This document shows, piece after piece, positions 21,998-31,645 of a DNA stretch of 64,000 bases. The notes under the pieces are model-generated. The model was given only the letters and a program-made list of their open reading frames with translations. It searched no databases and was not told the DNA's origin. Location: NCBI RefSeq assembly GCF_010389155.1, contig NC_057764.1:16182001-16246000 (forward strand), in the 5' to 3' direction. The stretch is from Erigeron canadensis. Its lineage: Eukaryota > Streptophyta > Magnoliopsida > Asterales > Asteraceae. Every line of letters starts with the position of its first letter. Position 1 is the stretch's first letter. The position numbers and the translations under genes were made by a program.

Positions 21998-23880
21998 TTC
22001 TCATTAACCTATCTATTTAAATAATAGTAGTAAAATAAGATCAGTAAGGTTTCGGATGTACCTTGGTTCATTTGAAACACAACGTGGCTTTTGGATAGTA
22101 TAAACAAAGTTCATTTATATTATACGCATTTATTTCTAGTTTGACAAGTTTTGACTTTGTAAACAGAGGTCAATGATTTGATTATCACCCAGGCCATGCA
22201 AAATCTTGACTCAGCCTCTTTACTTTGATGGAGGTAAAGGTATCTACATCTCAAGTGTCAACCTCTTTATCTTGATAGTGGTAAAGGTATTTACATATCA
22301 ATTCTCAACCTCTTCATACCTTTTCTATTATTTAAATAGCGACTCAACCTCTTTACCTTGATAGAGGTAGAGATATCTACATCTCTAAGTCTCAACCTCT
22401 TCACACACTATTGAAATATTAAGACATAAAACCCAAACCCGTAGAACTTACTTACATTTCTAGTTTGACAACGTCACAGAAAGAGAGGTTAGCCCAATAT
22501 ATAGTACAAGCTAGGAATAGAACAAGGGCTATATAATATATACTACCAAATGCTAAAGAAAAACATGAAGTTGTACTCCAAGTGCAACATAGACATAGTC
22601 ACAAGCCCATAAATTGAACGGTAATTTCCATATAAAAAGAAACATCAAAGTAACCATAAATCCATAATGAAATAACAACAGTAGAACACAAGTATTATAC
22701 AACAGCTAATCAACATCAACGAATAAGAATCTCAGTGGGCTTTTGTGAACTCAAACGACAAAAATGTGAGTCGTTGTGTACTAGTAGAGCAGCAATAATA
22801 CATTGGAATGGAAAAGGAAAAGGATTACTCAAAACTAAATTTGCATATCAAGAATGACGCACCTACAAATATTGATTTAAACTACACGTACATCTTTAAT
22901 TCTACAAAAGCACATCAAACAGAACTTTTTCCTACTACTAAAAGAAAAAAAGTTTTAGTGGATATCACATAAATCATCACTCGTAAGGAGGGTCTATGTG
23001 GGGATATTGATAGAGAAGCCATAAAACAAAAGCAGCAGAACGGACACCTCAAAAATACATGGATCCAAAGTCATGACACAGATCAAAGAGTGTTACTATT
23101 ATTTGCTCGTTCGAAGTCGTTGAATGGTAATTTTAACACCAAATACACATGAACAGTGCATTTGTATTCATATTCGTAATGACTTATATATAACATAAAC
23201 ATGCAATCGTATCAACAGCATGCCACCATAGCTTATGTCTTATACTCTTATGCAATTCTATCAACACTCTTATAAAGGTTTTTTATTTTATCTTTTTCAG
23301 TAAACCGCCAAACTTCTATTACAACGTACATAGAGAAATACTCATAACCGAATATATATATGACATATATAGTCCATAACTTCAACATTCACGATATAAT
23401 TCAAAGAAAAAAAGTTGATTGCTTATGTGATATTTGATTATATATTTCATTCATTCGACGACCTTTAAAATAAGTTTAATGGAACTGAAGCCACCTGTAT
23501 AAAACTATAACTAGAAGATTTATCAAATAAAAAATGGTACTTAATGTATCAAAATTCAAAAGTGATACTAATAGGCAATGTGGGTTTAACCCACTTAGGC
23601 CTCTCTTAATAAGTCTATTCCTAAATCTCCTTCTCACCTCATGATACCGCATCTTGTTCCAATTTAAGAACTAGCCCTAGCATTAACCGCTCTTCCTCAT
23701 CTCTGCACAAACTTTTTTTTTATTATATTTTATTTTAACCCAAATATTAGTTAAATTTTTATTTTATAAAAATAACAACCAACATTACATTACAACAAAC
23801 TAAAAGACATAATTAAAAAAGATACATAAGGTCCTAATACATAGTTAAAATACATTAAATTCATAAAAATTAAAATTAAA
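21998..23880. other. Mostly unannotated, with a three-unit short repeat
   Basis: Around 22210, 22255 and 22345, three units read TCAACCTCTTTACCTTGATAG then GAGGTA.AG.TATCTACATCTC, and CCTCTTTAC and GGTAAAGG can pair. Elsewhere I see only AT-rich sequence without ORFs, terminal repeats or RNA genes. Confidence 0.5.
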
Positions 23881-23916
23881 CTACTACAATATTAAAAATT
23901 AAACATGCAAATAAAA

Positions 23917-25183
23917 CTACTCCTCCTGGTCTTCATCGCTGTTCCTTGCTTCTGCTTCAGCATAAAATCGGCTCCCGAACTCATCTTGTAAGTATTTTCG
24001 GAACTTCATATGAGCCTTTAGATCCTTCCTCGATAAACCAACTAGAATCGGTTTTACAAAAAACTTAATCGCATCTTGAACCTCGGCATGTGCTAACGCC
24101 TCAGATTGTTGTATAGTCAAGTTAGCAATACGAGCAGCCGCTTCCGACCCTGATCGTTCAGATGTTGCATTGGATGAGCTTGACAACCGACGATTAACAT
24201 TGCGACCCAGTGGTCGCCTAATAGGGTCATTTTTAAACAATGCATTCAAAGCCGGCCTCGAACCACCCGTAGCCGAACCTCCTAGAGCCGAACCACTCGC
24301 AACCAAACCTCTCGCAGCCAAAACCACCCTTAGGATCCTCATCGGCAGTCAAATCTACTACCCCCTTTTGTTTGTACAACTTAAGTACAAACGATACTCG
24401 GTCCTGTAGAATCGTGTAACAGTCATAGTATGGCCATTTCTTCTTTCCTTACTTTTGTTTGTACAACTTAACAGCTCCACCATACACATCTTTCTCGTTC
24501 GCACCATTACGTCTACCTTGCTCATTAACCTTTTTAAATACCGCACCAAACTATTTCACCTCTTTTTTTTATCTTGTTCCACTTCCCATGCACCTGGCTC
24601 TTAGTACGCGCCCCCTCTTTGGTTTTGGAATTAAACAAGTCTACAACCTTATTCCAAAAAATTCCATAGGTCATCGAGTTACCCACAACTAGATCTTGTG
24701 AAGTGAATACCCTACATTTCATCAACAAAACACAGTTGGTTTCTTCGGTTGGTTTCTTCGGTTTCTTTCTCTCCCCCATAGCCGTGACTCCTGCACCTCT
24801 TTTACCTCATCTGCCGAAGCCACAATAACCCATTCGGGTACATTGTTGTTGCTCTTTGATGGTGGATTTTGTTGTGTGAGTTCTTGTTGTCATTGATCAC
24901 ATTGTTGGTTCATCGCCATTTGTTGAAGCATCAAAAATTGTTGTTGTTGAATTTGTTGTGGATTTTGGTATGCACCCACAATCAGATTATAGCCCATATT
25001 GTTATAGAAAGTTTGTGAATAAGGGTTAACGGCACACGGTGGGTTACTAAACATAGAACTTGATGGGTTGCTCATTTGGATTTGATTAGTAGATGATGAA
25101 CCCGCATATGTGTTTTTATGTAGATTTAAGATCATGTCTTTGGCTTGGTTCGAAAGGGGGTTATTTTCGTTGTTGCGAGACAT
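23917..25183 (-). pseudogene. PIF/Harbinger ORF1-like (Myb/SANT-type DNA-binding) protein, broken
   Basis: The minus-strand ATG at 25183 opens MSRNNENNPLSNQAKD, followed by an Asn/Gln-rich N-terminus with a QQIQQQQFLML run. After frame breaks come FWNKVVDLFNSKT..R..SQVHGKWNKIKK, then AVKLYKQK.GKKWPYYDCYTIL, and finally a C-terminal segment RRPLGRNVNRRLSSSSNATSE. That order matches the Myb/SANT-like proteins of plant PIF/Harbinger elements, which bind transposon ends and which databases often label NAM-associated or GST-T3-like. At least three frameshifts or stops are present. No transposase (DDE) partner is seen nearby. Confidence 0.6.
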
Positions 25184-25242
25184 TTATGAATATAATGTAG
25201 TGTTTTTTTTGAATGAGAGTTTGATAGATTTAGTGTAAAAGT

Positions 25243-26190
25243 AATATATATATATATATATATAGGGTGAGGATCTTGGAAGAAGGTGTGTTAAGAAGAG
25301 AAGGGAGAGAAGGTCCTATTAGCCAATCAGAACACGACATGTGTCAAAATTAAAAAAAAAAGCGCGGTGGCAATTTTGTAAATAAATTAAAGTTTTGTGA
25401 AGCTTGGTCAGCTTGGGCTCTTAGTGGGTTGGGTCAGCTTGAGTTGGATCAGCCTGGTTTGGGTCAGCTTGGGGTCTGGTCAGGTTTAGGTCAGCTTGGG
25501 GTTAGGTCAGTTTGGGGTCTGGGTTATCTTTGGTAAGGGTTGGGTCAGCTTGGGGTCTGGTCAGGTTTAGGTCAGCTTGGGTCAGTTTGGGGTCTGGGTC
25601 ATCTTTGGTCAGGGTTAGGTCGGCTTGGGGTCTGGGTCAGGTTGTGTCAGCTTGGGGTCTGGTCAGGTTGGGTCAGCTTGAGGTTGGGTCAGCTTAACAC
25701 AATCTACACATAATCTACACAAATGTAGATCATGTGTTTTGGGTCAGCTTGGGTTCAGGGTTGGGTCAGGTTTGGGTCAGCTTAGGGTCTGGTCAGCTTG
25801 GGGTTGGGTTAGCTTGACACAATTTACACATAATCTACACAAATGTAGATTAATCTACACAAATGTAGATTACGGGTTTGGGTCAGTTTGGGGTTCGGTT
25901 GGGTTAGCTTAGGGTTCGGTTGGGTCAGCTTGGGATGGGTCAGCTTGGGATGGGTCAGTTTGGGCCGAATCAGCTTGGGCTGGGTCAGGTTAAGGTGGGT
26001 CAGCTTGGGCTGAGTCAGCTTGAGGTGGATTGAGTCAGCTTAGGTTTAAAGTCAAATTATTTACATAAATGCCACAACGTATTTTTTTTTAGAGGCGACG
26101 TGTCACATTCTGATTGACCAATAGGACCTTCTCTCCTTAACACACCTTCTCATTTGATATCTCTCCTATATATATATATATATATATATT
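25243..26190. mobile_element. Non-autonomous TIR element in a TA-repeat
   Basis: The left end (TAGGGTGAGGATC.., about 25262) and right end (..CTCTCCTATA, about 26169) are inverted repeats over about 75 bp. Both contain GAAGGTGTGTTAAG and GAGAGAAGGTCCTATT. Both sides are (TA)n runs, so the target duplication is either TA or hidden in a microsatellite. It contains no coding sequence. It lies in the upstream region of the Harbinger-like ORF. Confidence 0.75.
25385..26045. repeat. GGTCAGCTTGGG minisatellite with AATCTACA..TGTAGATT hairpins
   Basis: Dozens of degenerate 10-14 bp units of the form GGGTCAGCTTGGG(GT) fill the TIR element. They are interrupted by three copies of ATCTACACAAATGTAGAT (an inverted repeat with CAAA loop) between about 25715 and 25875. 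Confidence 0.85.
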
Positions 26191-26199
26191 CAAAAGCAA

Positions 26200-26628
26200 C
26201 CGAAGTAGCCGTTTGAATACATACAAAAAATTTGAATTTTTTTTAAGTGACAAACAGGTACATCTGGCTCCACACGCTCTCGTCTAACTTGTTCTTAATT
26301 CCGAACAGTTTGCATTTCGACGAGCATGAACAGCTGGTAGCATTAATGTCCCAAATTGACGAGATGGAAGCGGCCATACTTACTACGAGGGGTCTTGGTA
26401 GAGACTTTGGCCTAAATGTTTTATTTAAACCATTAAGAAACTCATAAGTGAATGGATGAATAATGTCTTTGTGGATTACGACATATATTACGTTCATACT
26501 GTTAATTAACTTAATTAGTTAAGTATTTTTATTAAGTCTATTAGGCTCTAACAAATTAAATAAGATCTTTGCCTCTTGGGAAGAAATCCAGATCCAGTCT
26601 CTGTCGTAGTGTCATGAATGATTTAAGG
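26200..26628. other. Short unassigned segment
   Basis: A 67-codon open frame at 26247-26447 (ends GRDFGLNVLFKPLRNS) has no recognised match. The rest is AT-rich. The first 50 bp (CAACCGAAGTAGCCGTTTGAA) may still be Harbinger upstream sequence. Confidence 0.35.
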
Positions 26629-26956
26629 TTATTGCAGTATACGAGTAGATTATTTAGAAAAAGGGTGATACTAACATTAAACAAACAAGATGCAAATGAA
26701 CTCACGATGTTGCCTCTAAAGTATCAATATCTGATTTGTGATCATCCTCCAAAAGCCCAGTTACGTCAAATCAACCTGCATAAAAGATTATTGCAGTATA
26801 CGAGTAGATTATTAGAAAAAGGGTGATACCGTGATACTAACATTAAACAAACAAGACGCAAATGAACTCACGATGCTGCATCTAAAGTATCAATATATCC
26901 GATTTGTGATCATCCTCCCAAAGCCCAGTTACATCAAATCAACCTGCATAAAAGAT
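26629..26956. repeat. 159-168-bp tandem duplication
   Basis: Units at 26629-26787 and 26788-26956 both start TTATTGCAGTATACGAGTAG and end CAACCTGCATAAAAGAT. They differ by a few substitutions and small insertions. Confidence 0.9.
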
Positions 26957-27158
26957 GTGAGAACTGACTTTTTTTCTCAAATATTAAGCAACATAAAATC
27001 AAAGAAAATAAGAAAATATAAACGAATAAATTGATACGTAACATAAAAATGCTCACTACCTAAAGTTTGGCGAAGGAAAACAAGTTTTATATCAAACATA
27101 TTAGCATCATTTCAACCAATATTATAGAAGCCGCTATGACATCATTTTGAACTAAGTA

Positions 27159-27988
27159 TACTCAGTCAGGGACGGATTTAGCATGGGGCAGTTGCCCCCA
27201 CTTCAATTTTGATACAGAATCTATATATTTTAGTGATATATTTGTTATTTAATTGCTGAAAAAAAAGAAAATAATGGATGAATAAATAGAGATTACTCAC
27301 TGATGATGTTGAAAGCTTAAACCCTCTTTAATTTGAATTTTTCTAACAACAAAATTTTATTTTGGTTAGAAAGATGTTGCAGTTGCAGGTAGGTGGTGAA
27401 ATGGTGAAGAAGAAGACGAATCATTTTTATTATTATATCATTATTATATATTATATATGTATGTTAAAGTGAATACACAACATATGGCAGTAAAATGAGG
27501 TGTACAAAAAAGTTAATATTAGTTAATTTCTCTTTCAACCCTTCAACTTTCATATTATTTATAATTAGATTATAACGTATTACAACTTAGTTTTGAAAGT
27601 AGATAAATTATGAAGTAATTTTTTGTTGTGAATCGAGTATCATAACGGAGGGTTTATAATATGTTTTGTTAATCGGGTTCACGTTAAAAAGTTTTTCACT
27701 TAATATCTAGTAGGAGGAAAAACTGCCGAATAGTTTGTCCAATGGCACAAAACATATTAGGAAGAAACTTTGTCTTCTTAAAATTAAACACGAGTCTCCC
27801 TAAATCCAAGTCCTCATAGAAAGATTTGCTAATTCTTAAGGTGGTAAGTAAAAGCTAATTCTTTTAGAGTCCATTCTTCTCTAACTAGATTTCAACTTTT
27901 TTTTGTTTTACGCTTTAATAAATATGAAATACGATTAATAAATTTGCCCCCTCTCAAAAGAATTTCTTGCTCCGTCCCTGTACTCAGT
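27159..27988. mobile_element. hAT-type MITE with 8-bp TSD TACTCAGT
   Basis: The element spans 27167-27980. Its 10-bp ends CAGGGACGGA and TCCGTCCCTG are perfect inverted repeats. TACTCAGT flanks it on both sides (27159-27166, 27981-27988). An 8-bp duplication with CAGGG ends fits the hAT superfamily. It has no transposase ORF. Confidence 0.92.
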
Positions 27989-28290
27989 GTCGGCTTAAGG
28001 TTTTTAAAGACCTCAAACGACATCAAATTTCGAGGCCCGGTTCATTAGAAAACAAATTATAGTAAACAAAGAAAGAAAAAAAAAGAGGTAACTAATCTTA
28101 TGTTGTTGAGTTATTAGTAAAAAATAGTGTATAGATTGATACAAAAACCAATAAGCCTACTTGTTCCATGTAAATTGTATGATGGTAGTCACATTAAGAC
28201 ACTTATATATATATAAAAAATTGAGGCCTTAGATATTTGGGGGCCTAAAGCCATTGCTTAGCCCCCAGTAACACTAGAGCCGACTCTGTG
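27984..28290. mobile_element. Second MITE, invaded at its left end by the first
   Basis: The left end CAGTGTCGGCTT (its first bases also appear at 27163-27166 as part of the other element's duplication) pairs with right end AGAGCCGACTCTG. Flanks TATACT and TGTACT are similar. It contains GAGGCCCGG and GGGGGCCTAAAGCC. It is probably hAT-related. Confidence 0.65.
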
Positions 28291-28859
28291 TACTCCTAAA
28301 AGCACAAGTTAGAAAAAAACTACTTATTCATGAAACGGTTTATGCTTAAAACAATTACAAAGAAAAGGTACTCGTGCGTTACGACGGTGATGGCGGGGTG
28401 GTGATGTAATAGCGGTTGCGGGGGTGATGGGGCGATCTAACCGACGGGCTCCACCCTCGGATTTAAAAATTCGTCGAAAGTATATCGAATGACCTCTTTA
28501 ATGAAAAACATGAAATTTTAAGAACACTCATATAATTTTTATAATTTATCAATGTACTTTGTTTTAGATAAAAGATTTTGAATAAATTAGAGAAATAAAA
28601 TGATTTATGGAGAGAGAAAAAAATGAGTGGTTGAGATTTGAGAAAAAAAAAAGTATTATAGTTATTTTAGGTAAATATAGAATAGATAAGAGGAACATTT
28701 TAAAGATGTAAATGTTAAAATTTAAAATGTTAGATATAAATTATTTGCTTTGTATAAATTTTGCATGTTAGGTTAATCATCTATATAGTAGGATGTTGTT
28801 ATTATTCGTTAGTTGGTTGTTACTATTCGTTAGTTGATAACTTAATTTTGCTTATGCTA
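28291..28859. other. Unassigned AT-rich sequence
   Basis: A short GC-rich patch (28380-28470) with GGTGATGG words stands out from AT-rich surroundings. No gene or terminal repeat was recognised. Confidence 0.4.
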
Positions 28860-29512
28860 GTTGGTGAACAAGTTGGCTCAAATTGTCATATCGAGGAGCC
28901 ACGGGTTCCAAAAAAGTCTCTATCCTAGCCTGGAGAATGGCATCTAAATGACTATCGATTTTGACGGGACTGCAACATAAAAATAATATTGTTCAACTCA
29001 CTCTCTATCCGATATGTTGGGATGGTGATGAAATTGATCATTTATTTATAACATACGGTTTCACCTAGGCATCTGGATTGAGATAAAGCATTGGTACAAG
29101 TTCCCCTCGTCATTTCCAGTTGTTGCTTGGGACTTGCTAGAGTTAACTACTGGTTGGAGGGGTTTGAAAATATGGAAAAAACTATCGCAAGGAATCATTC
29201 TCACAGTTATTTGGACAATATGACACTCGACGAACAAACTGGTGTTTGAAGGGAAGCATAAGAATTGGGGCAATGTAGACAACAAAGCCAAGCTCTTAGC
29301 TTCTTATATAAGGATCAAGGACAGCATGAAGCTCCAATAATTCATTTGGGAAGATTGGAGTAACTTTTCTGTTTTAATTTCTGTTTAGTTATCTTGGAGC
29401 TTTTATATATTACTTGTTTGTTCTCCATATGTAATTTTTCTCGGGCTTTAGCTTTTCGCTTGCCCTTATAACATTATCTAATTCGTTGCCCTTTACAATT
29501 TAAAAAAAAAAA
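28860..29512 (+). pseudogene. 3' end of a non-LTR retrotransposon (LINE), 5'-truncated
   Basis: The plus-strand reading WDGDEIDHLFITY, then SFPVVAWDLLELTTGWRGLKIWKKLSQGI and ILTVIWTIWHS.NKLVFEGK is the zinc-binding C-terminal region that follows reverse transcriptase in plant L1-type LINEs. One expected cysteine is changed (ITY for ITC). Stops and at least one frameshift interrupt it. A 3' untranslated region follows, ending in an A tract at about 29500-29512, as expected for target-primed insertion. No RT core is present, so it is a 5'-truncated copy. I could not identify its target duplication. Confidence 0.75.
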
Positions 29513-29768
29513 GATCAGGTTGTTCGTTTGACCGGTTCATAGGATGAAAGTGGGTCATGCGGTTTGTTATCAATAAATGTCAGATCAAGTGACATATATC
29601 GACAACCTTTTGTGGTTTATAGCCTCTGGCCAAGGCAATTTAAAGAACTAAGATACGTTCAAATAGGATTAAAGTTGAATGACATGTTGGATTTCAAAGT
29701 AGTGTGTTTGGTGCATAATTTATTGTCCCTAATCGTTTGATTCACAAAAGATAGAACGAAGAGAATTT
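29513..29768. other. Unassigned spacer
   Basis: This lies between the LINE A-tail and the LTR of Copia M. Nothing was recognised. Confidence 0.4.
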
Positions 29769-30058
29769 TGCTAGAAATATAATCGTATGGTGATAGATTG
29801 ATTGATTCTGTTACATGACACTTGTATATATAATACAATGACCGAACATCATGACTTTACACCAGAAGTCATGTCTATTCTAAACTAACTTCCATTGTGT
29901 TTGTTTCTCAATAGTCACGACACTTCCCCTGACTGTCTATAACTTCTAATAACCTCTATTCGGTTATTATCTATCATATTGACACACTAAACCCCTATAT
30001 TTACTTAACACACTATAAATAGTATTAACCAAGCATTGATTCGGGATTATGGTCCACA
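29769..30058 (-). repeat. 3' LTR of Copia M with PPT
   Basis: On the minus strand it starts TGTGGACCATAATCC just after the purine run GAGGGGAGA (30060-30068) and ends ATTATATTTCTAGCA. A TATATATA box lies near 29824-29832. The left edge is inferred from the TG/CA rule and from similarity to the D LTR end. Confidence 0.65.
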
Positions 30059-30079
30059 TTCTCCCCTCAATCTCGATCG

Positions 30080-30450
30080 TTACCTTCGTCCTAGATCCTG
30101 AACCACGAGCATCTGCTGCATAGTGACAAACTTTAGCCTTGGTAGAGCTTTAGTCAATATATCCGCTCTTTGTAATTCGCCACTAACGTGTTCCACATTG
30201 ATGTGTCCATTCTCTATGCATTCAAGAATGAAATGGTAGCGAATGTCGATATGCTTACTTCTTCCATGAAATACTGGGTTCTTGATGAGTGTTGTTGCTG
30301 AAACGTTATCAACCTTCAGTGTTATTATTTCCTCCTTCCAACTCGTTATTTTACTAAGTAGTCGCTTTAACCATAAAGCTTGACATGCTGCTCTAGTAGC
30401 TGCCATGAATTCTGATTCACATGATGAGAGTGCTACTGTTGGTTGCTTCT
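30080..30450 (-). pseudogene. C-terminal RNase H of Copia M
   Basis: Minus-strand MAATRAACQALWLKRLL, then VDNVSATTLIKNPVFHGRSKHIDIRYHFI and ILTKALPR are the standard end of Copia RNase H. A stop near 30450 separates it from the RT part, where the preceding residues include SHHVNQNSWQ-type sequence in another frame. It ends naturally before the PPT. Confidence 0.85.
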
Positions 30451-30494
30451 AAGTGCACCAGGTAATAGGGGATTCTCCAAAATAGAATACTATT

Positions 30495-31010
30495 CTAGTA
30501 GTTCCTTTTTTTATCAGTATTGATTCCATAACTACTGTCGCTATTACCTGTAATCTTGCAGCCGCCATCTCTTTTGTATATAATTCCATGCTCCTTGGTT
30601 CCTTTGATGTATCGGATTACTTGCTTTGTCGCCTTCAAATGGTAATCCTTTGGTTCTTGCATAAATCTGCTGAGTAATCCAACCGAGTAACTTAGATTTG
30701 GTCTTGTATGTAGTAGATAACTGAGACATCCAATTAAACTTCTGTAATAAGTTGTGTCAACTGGTTTTCCATCTTCCGCCTTGACCAACTTTGTTCTAAG
30801 GTCCATTCGTATCTTTGTGTCATTACTTTCCATCATACTAGCAACTTTTAAGATCTTGTTGATGTAACCTGTCTGCTTGATTGTAATCTCTCCCCCTGTC
30901 TGGGTAACTTCTATCCTGAGGTAATAAGCCAACAATCCTAGATCGTTGATTTCAAATTTGTCTTCCATCTGGGATTTGACCAAGTCTATTTCCTTCCTTG
31001 GAGTGCCCGT
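30495..31010 (-). pseudogene. C-terminal reverse transcriptase of Copia M
   Basis: The minus-strand frame begins within the RT just after the YVDD box (remaining TGTPRKEIDLVKSQMEDKFEINDLG). It continues through LAYYLRIEV, ILKVASMMESND and TYYRSLIGCLSYL to YIKGTKEHGIIYKR. The catalytic box itself is lost where the TGATGATA start of Gypsy H begins. The frame ends at a stop in the RNase H lead-in (SDSSYGINTDKK). Confidence 0.85.
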
Positions 31011-31623
31011 TGATGATATACCCATACGGAGCTCCAGCTCCGTACCCGAAGCAGTTTTCATAACACGAAGTTACCTCCGTACAGGTAATAAGTACATATG
31101 CTCATAACGGAGCTTACCTCCGATTAATATCCCGGAGCTCCGAAGATAACAAATACTCAGCTCCGAGGAGATATACAAGAAAGATCGAATAATAGATCTT
31201 TCCTATAATTAATCCATTGAATATATATCGAAGCTCCGATATACTCGGACACAATTAGGTAACAAGATTACCACAAATGTCCTCATGAAGGAAACAAGAT
31301 ATTCACAAAGGAGGAAGAGATTTACCCTAATTCTCTTACCCTCCTCTCTAAGTTATTTACCCTATATATAAATAGAGGAGGAAGCCTCACGGCACATCAT
31401 CACATACGCAATAATCATAAATCCATACATTTAGTTTATTCGGCCTCCAAATAAACCTTAAACAAAACCCATAAACCCTAAGTCGGATACAAATTGACTT
31501 AGACATAAATCCATCCAGCGTAAAGCGGTCTTCGACCCTCTGACTGTAAGGGAATCGCCGATAAACACCAATAACCCCACTCACACCTCCGATTGAGCCA
31601 TAGTGCGATTATTTGATCAAACA
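31011..31623 (+). repeat. 5' LTR of Gypsy H
   Basis: It runs from TGATGATATACCC to TGATCAAACA. A TATATATAAATAG box lies at 31363-31375. The first 260 bp carry repeated GGAGCT/AGCTCC words, including ACGGAGCTCCAGCTCCGT (31026-31043), an inverted repeat with 8-bp arms. Confidence 0.8.
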
Positions 31624-31625
31624 AA

Positions 31626-31645
31626 TTGGCGCCATCTATGGGACC
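31626..31645 (+). promoter_or_regulatory. Primer region of Gypsy H
   Basis: TTGGCGCCATCTATGGGACC directly follows the LTR. GGCGCC plus a GGGA tail is the common post-LTR sequence of plant Gypsy elements of the Tat/Athila branch. Confidence 0.7.

Larger units (their letters stand above)
29769..31010 (-). mobile_element. 3' part of Copia M (minus strand)
   Basis: The minus-strand order is RT C-terminal half, RNase H, PPT and LTR. The 5' side is cut at the RT active-site region by Gypsy H at 31011. The RT/RNase H sequence differs strongly from that of B, D and E (for example SLIGCLSYLLHTRPNLSYSV), so it is another Copia lineage. Confidence 0.8.

Noticed and set aside
23917..25183. Possible host transcription factor gene (Gln-rich, Myb-like)
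   Set aside because: Several frameshifts and stops, and a domain order typical of PIF/Harbinger ORF1 proteins; no intact host gene structure.
25385..26045. CRISPR-like regular repeat array
   Set aside because: Units are 10-14 bp, degenerate and without constant-length unique spacers; the sequence is a minisatellite in a plant TIR element.
26247..26447. Small plus-strand gene
   Set aside because: 67 codons, no homology recognised, also open on the opposite strand; kept only as an unassigned segment.
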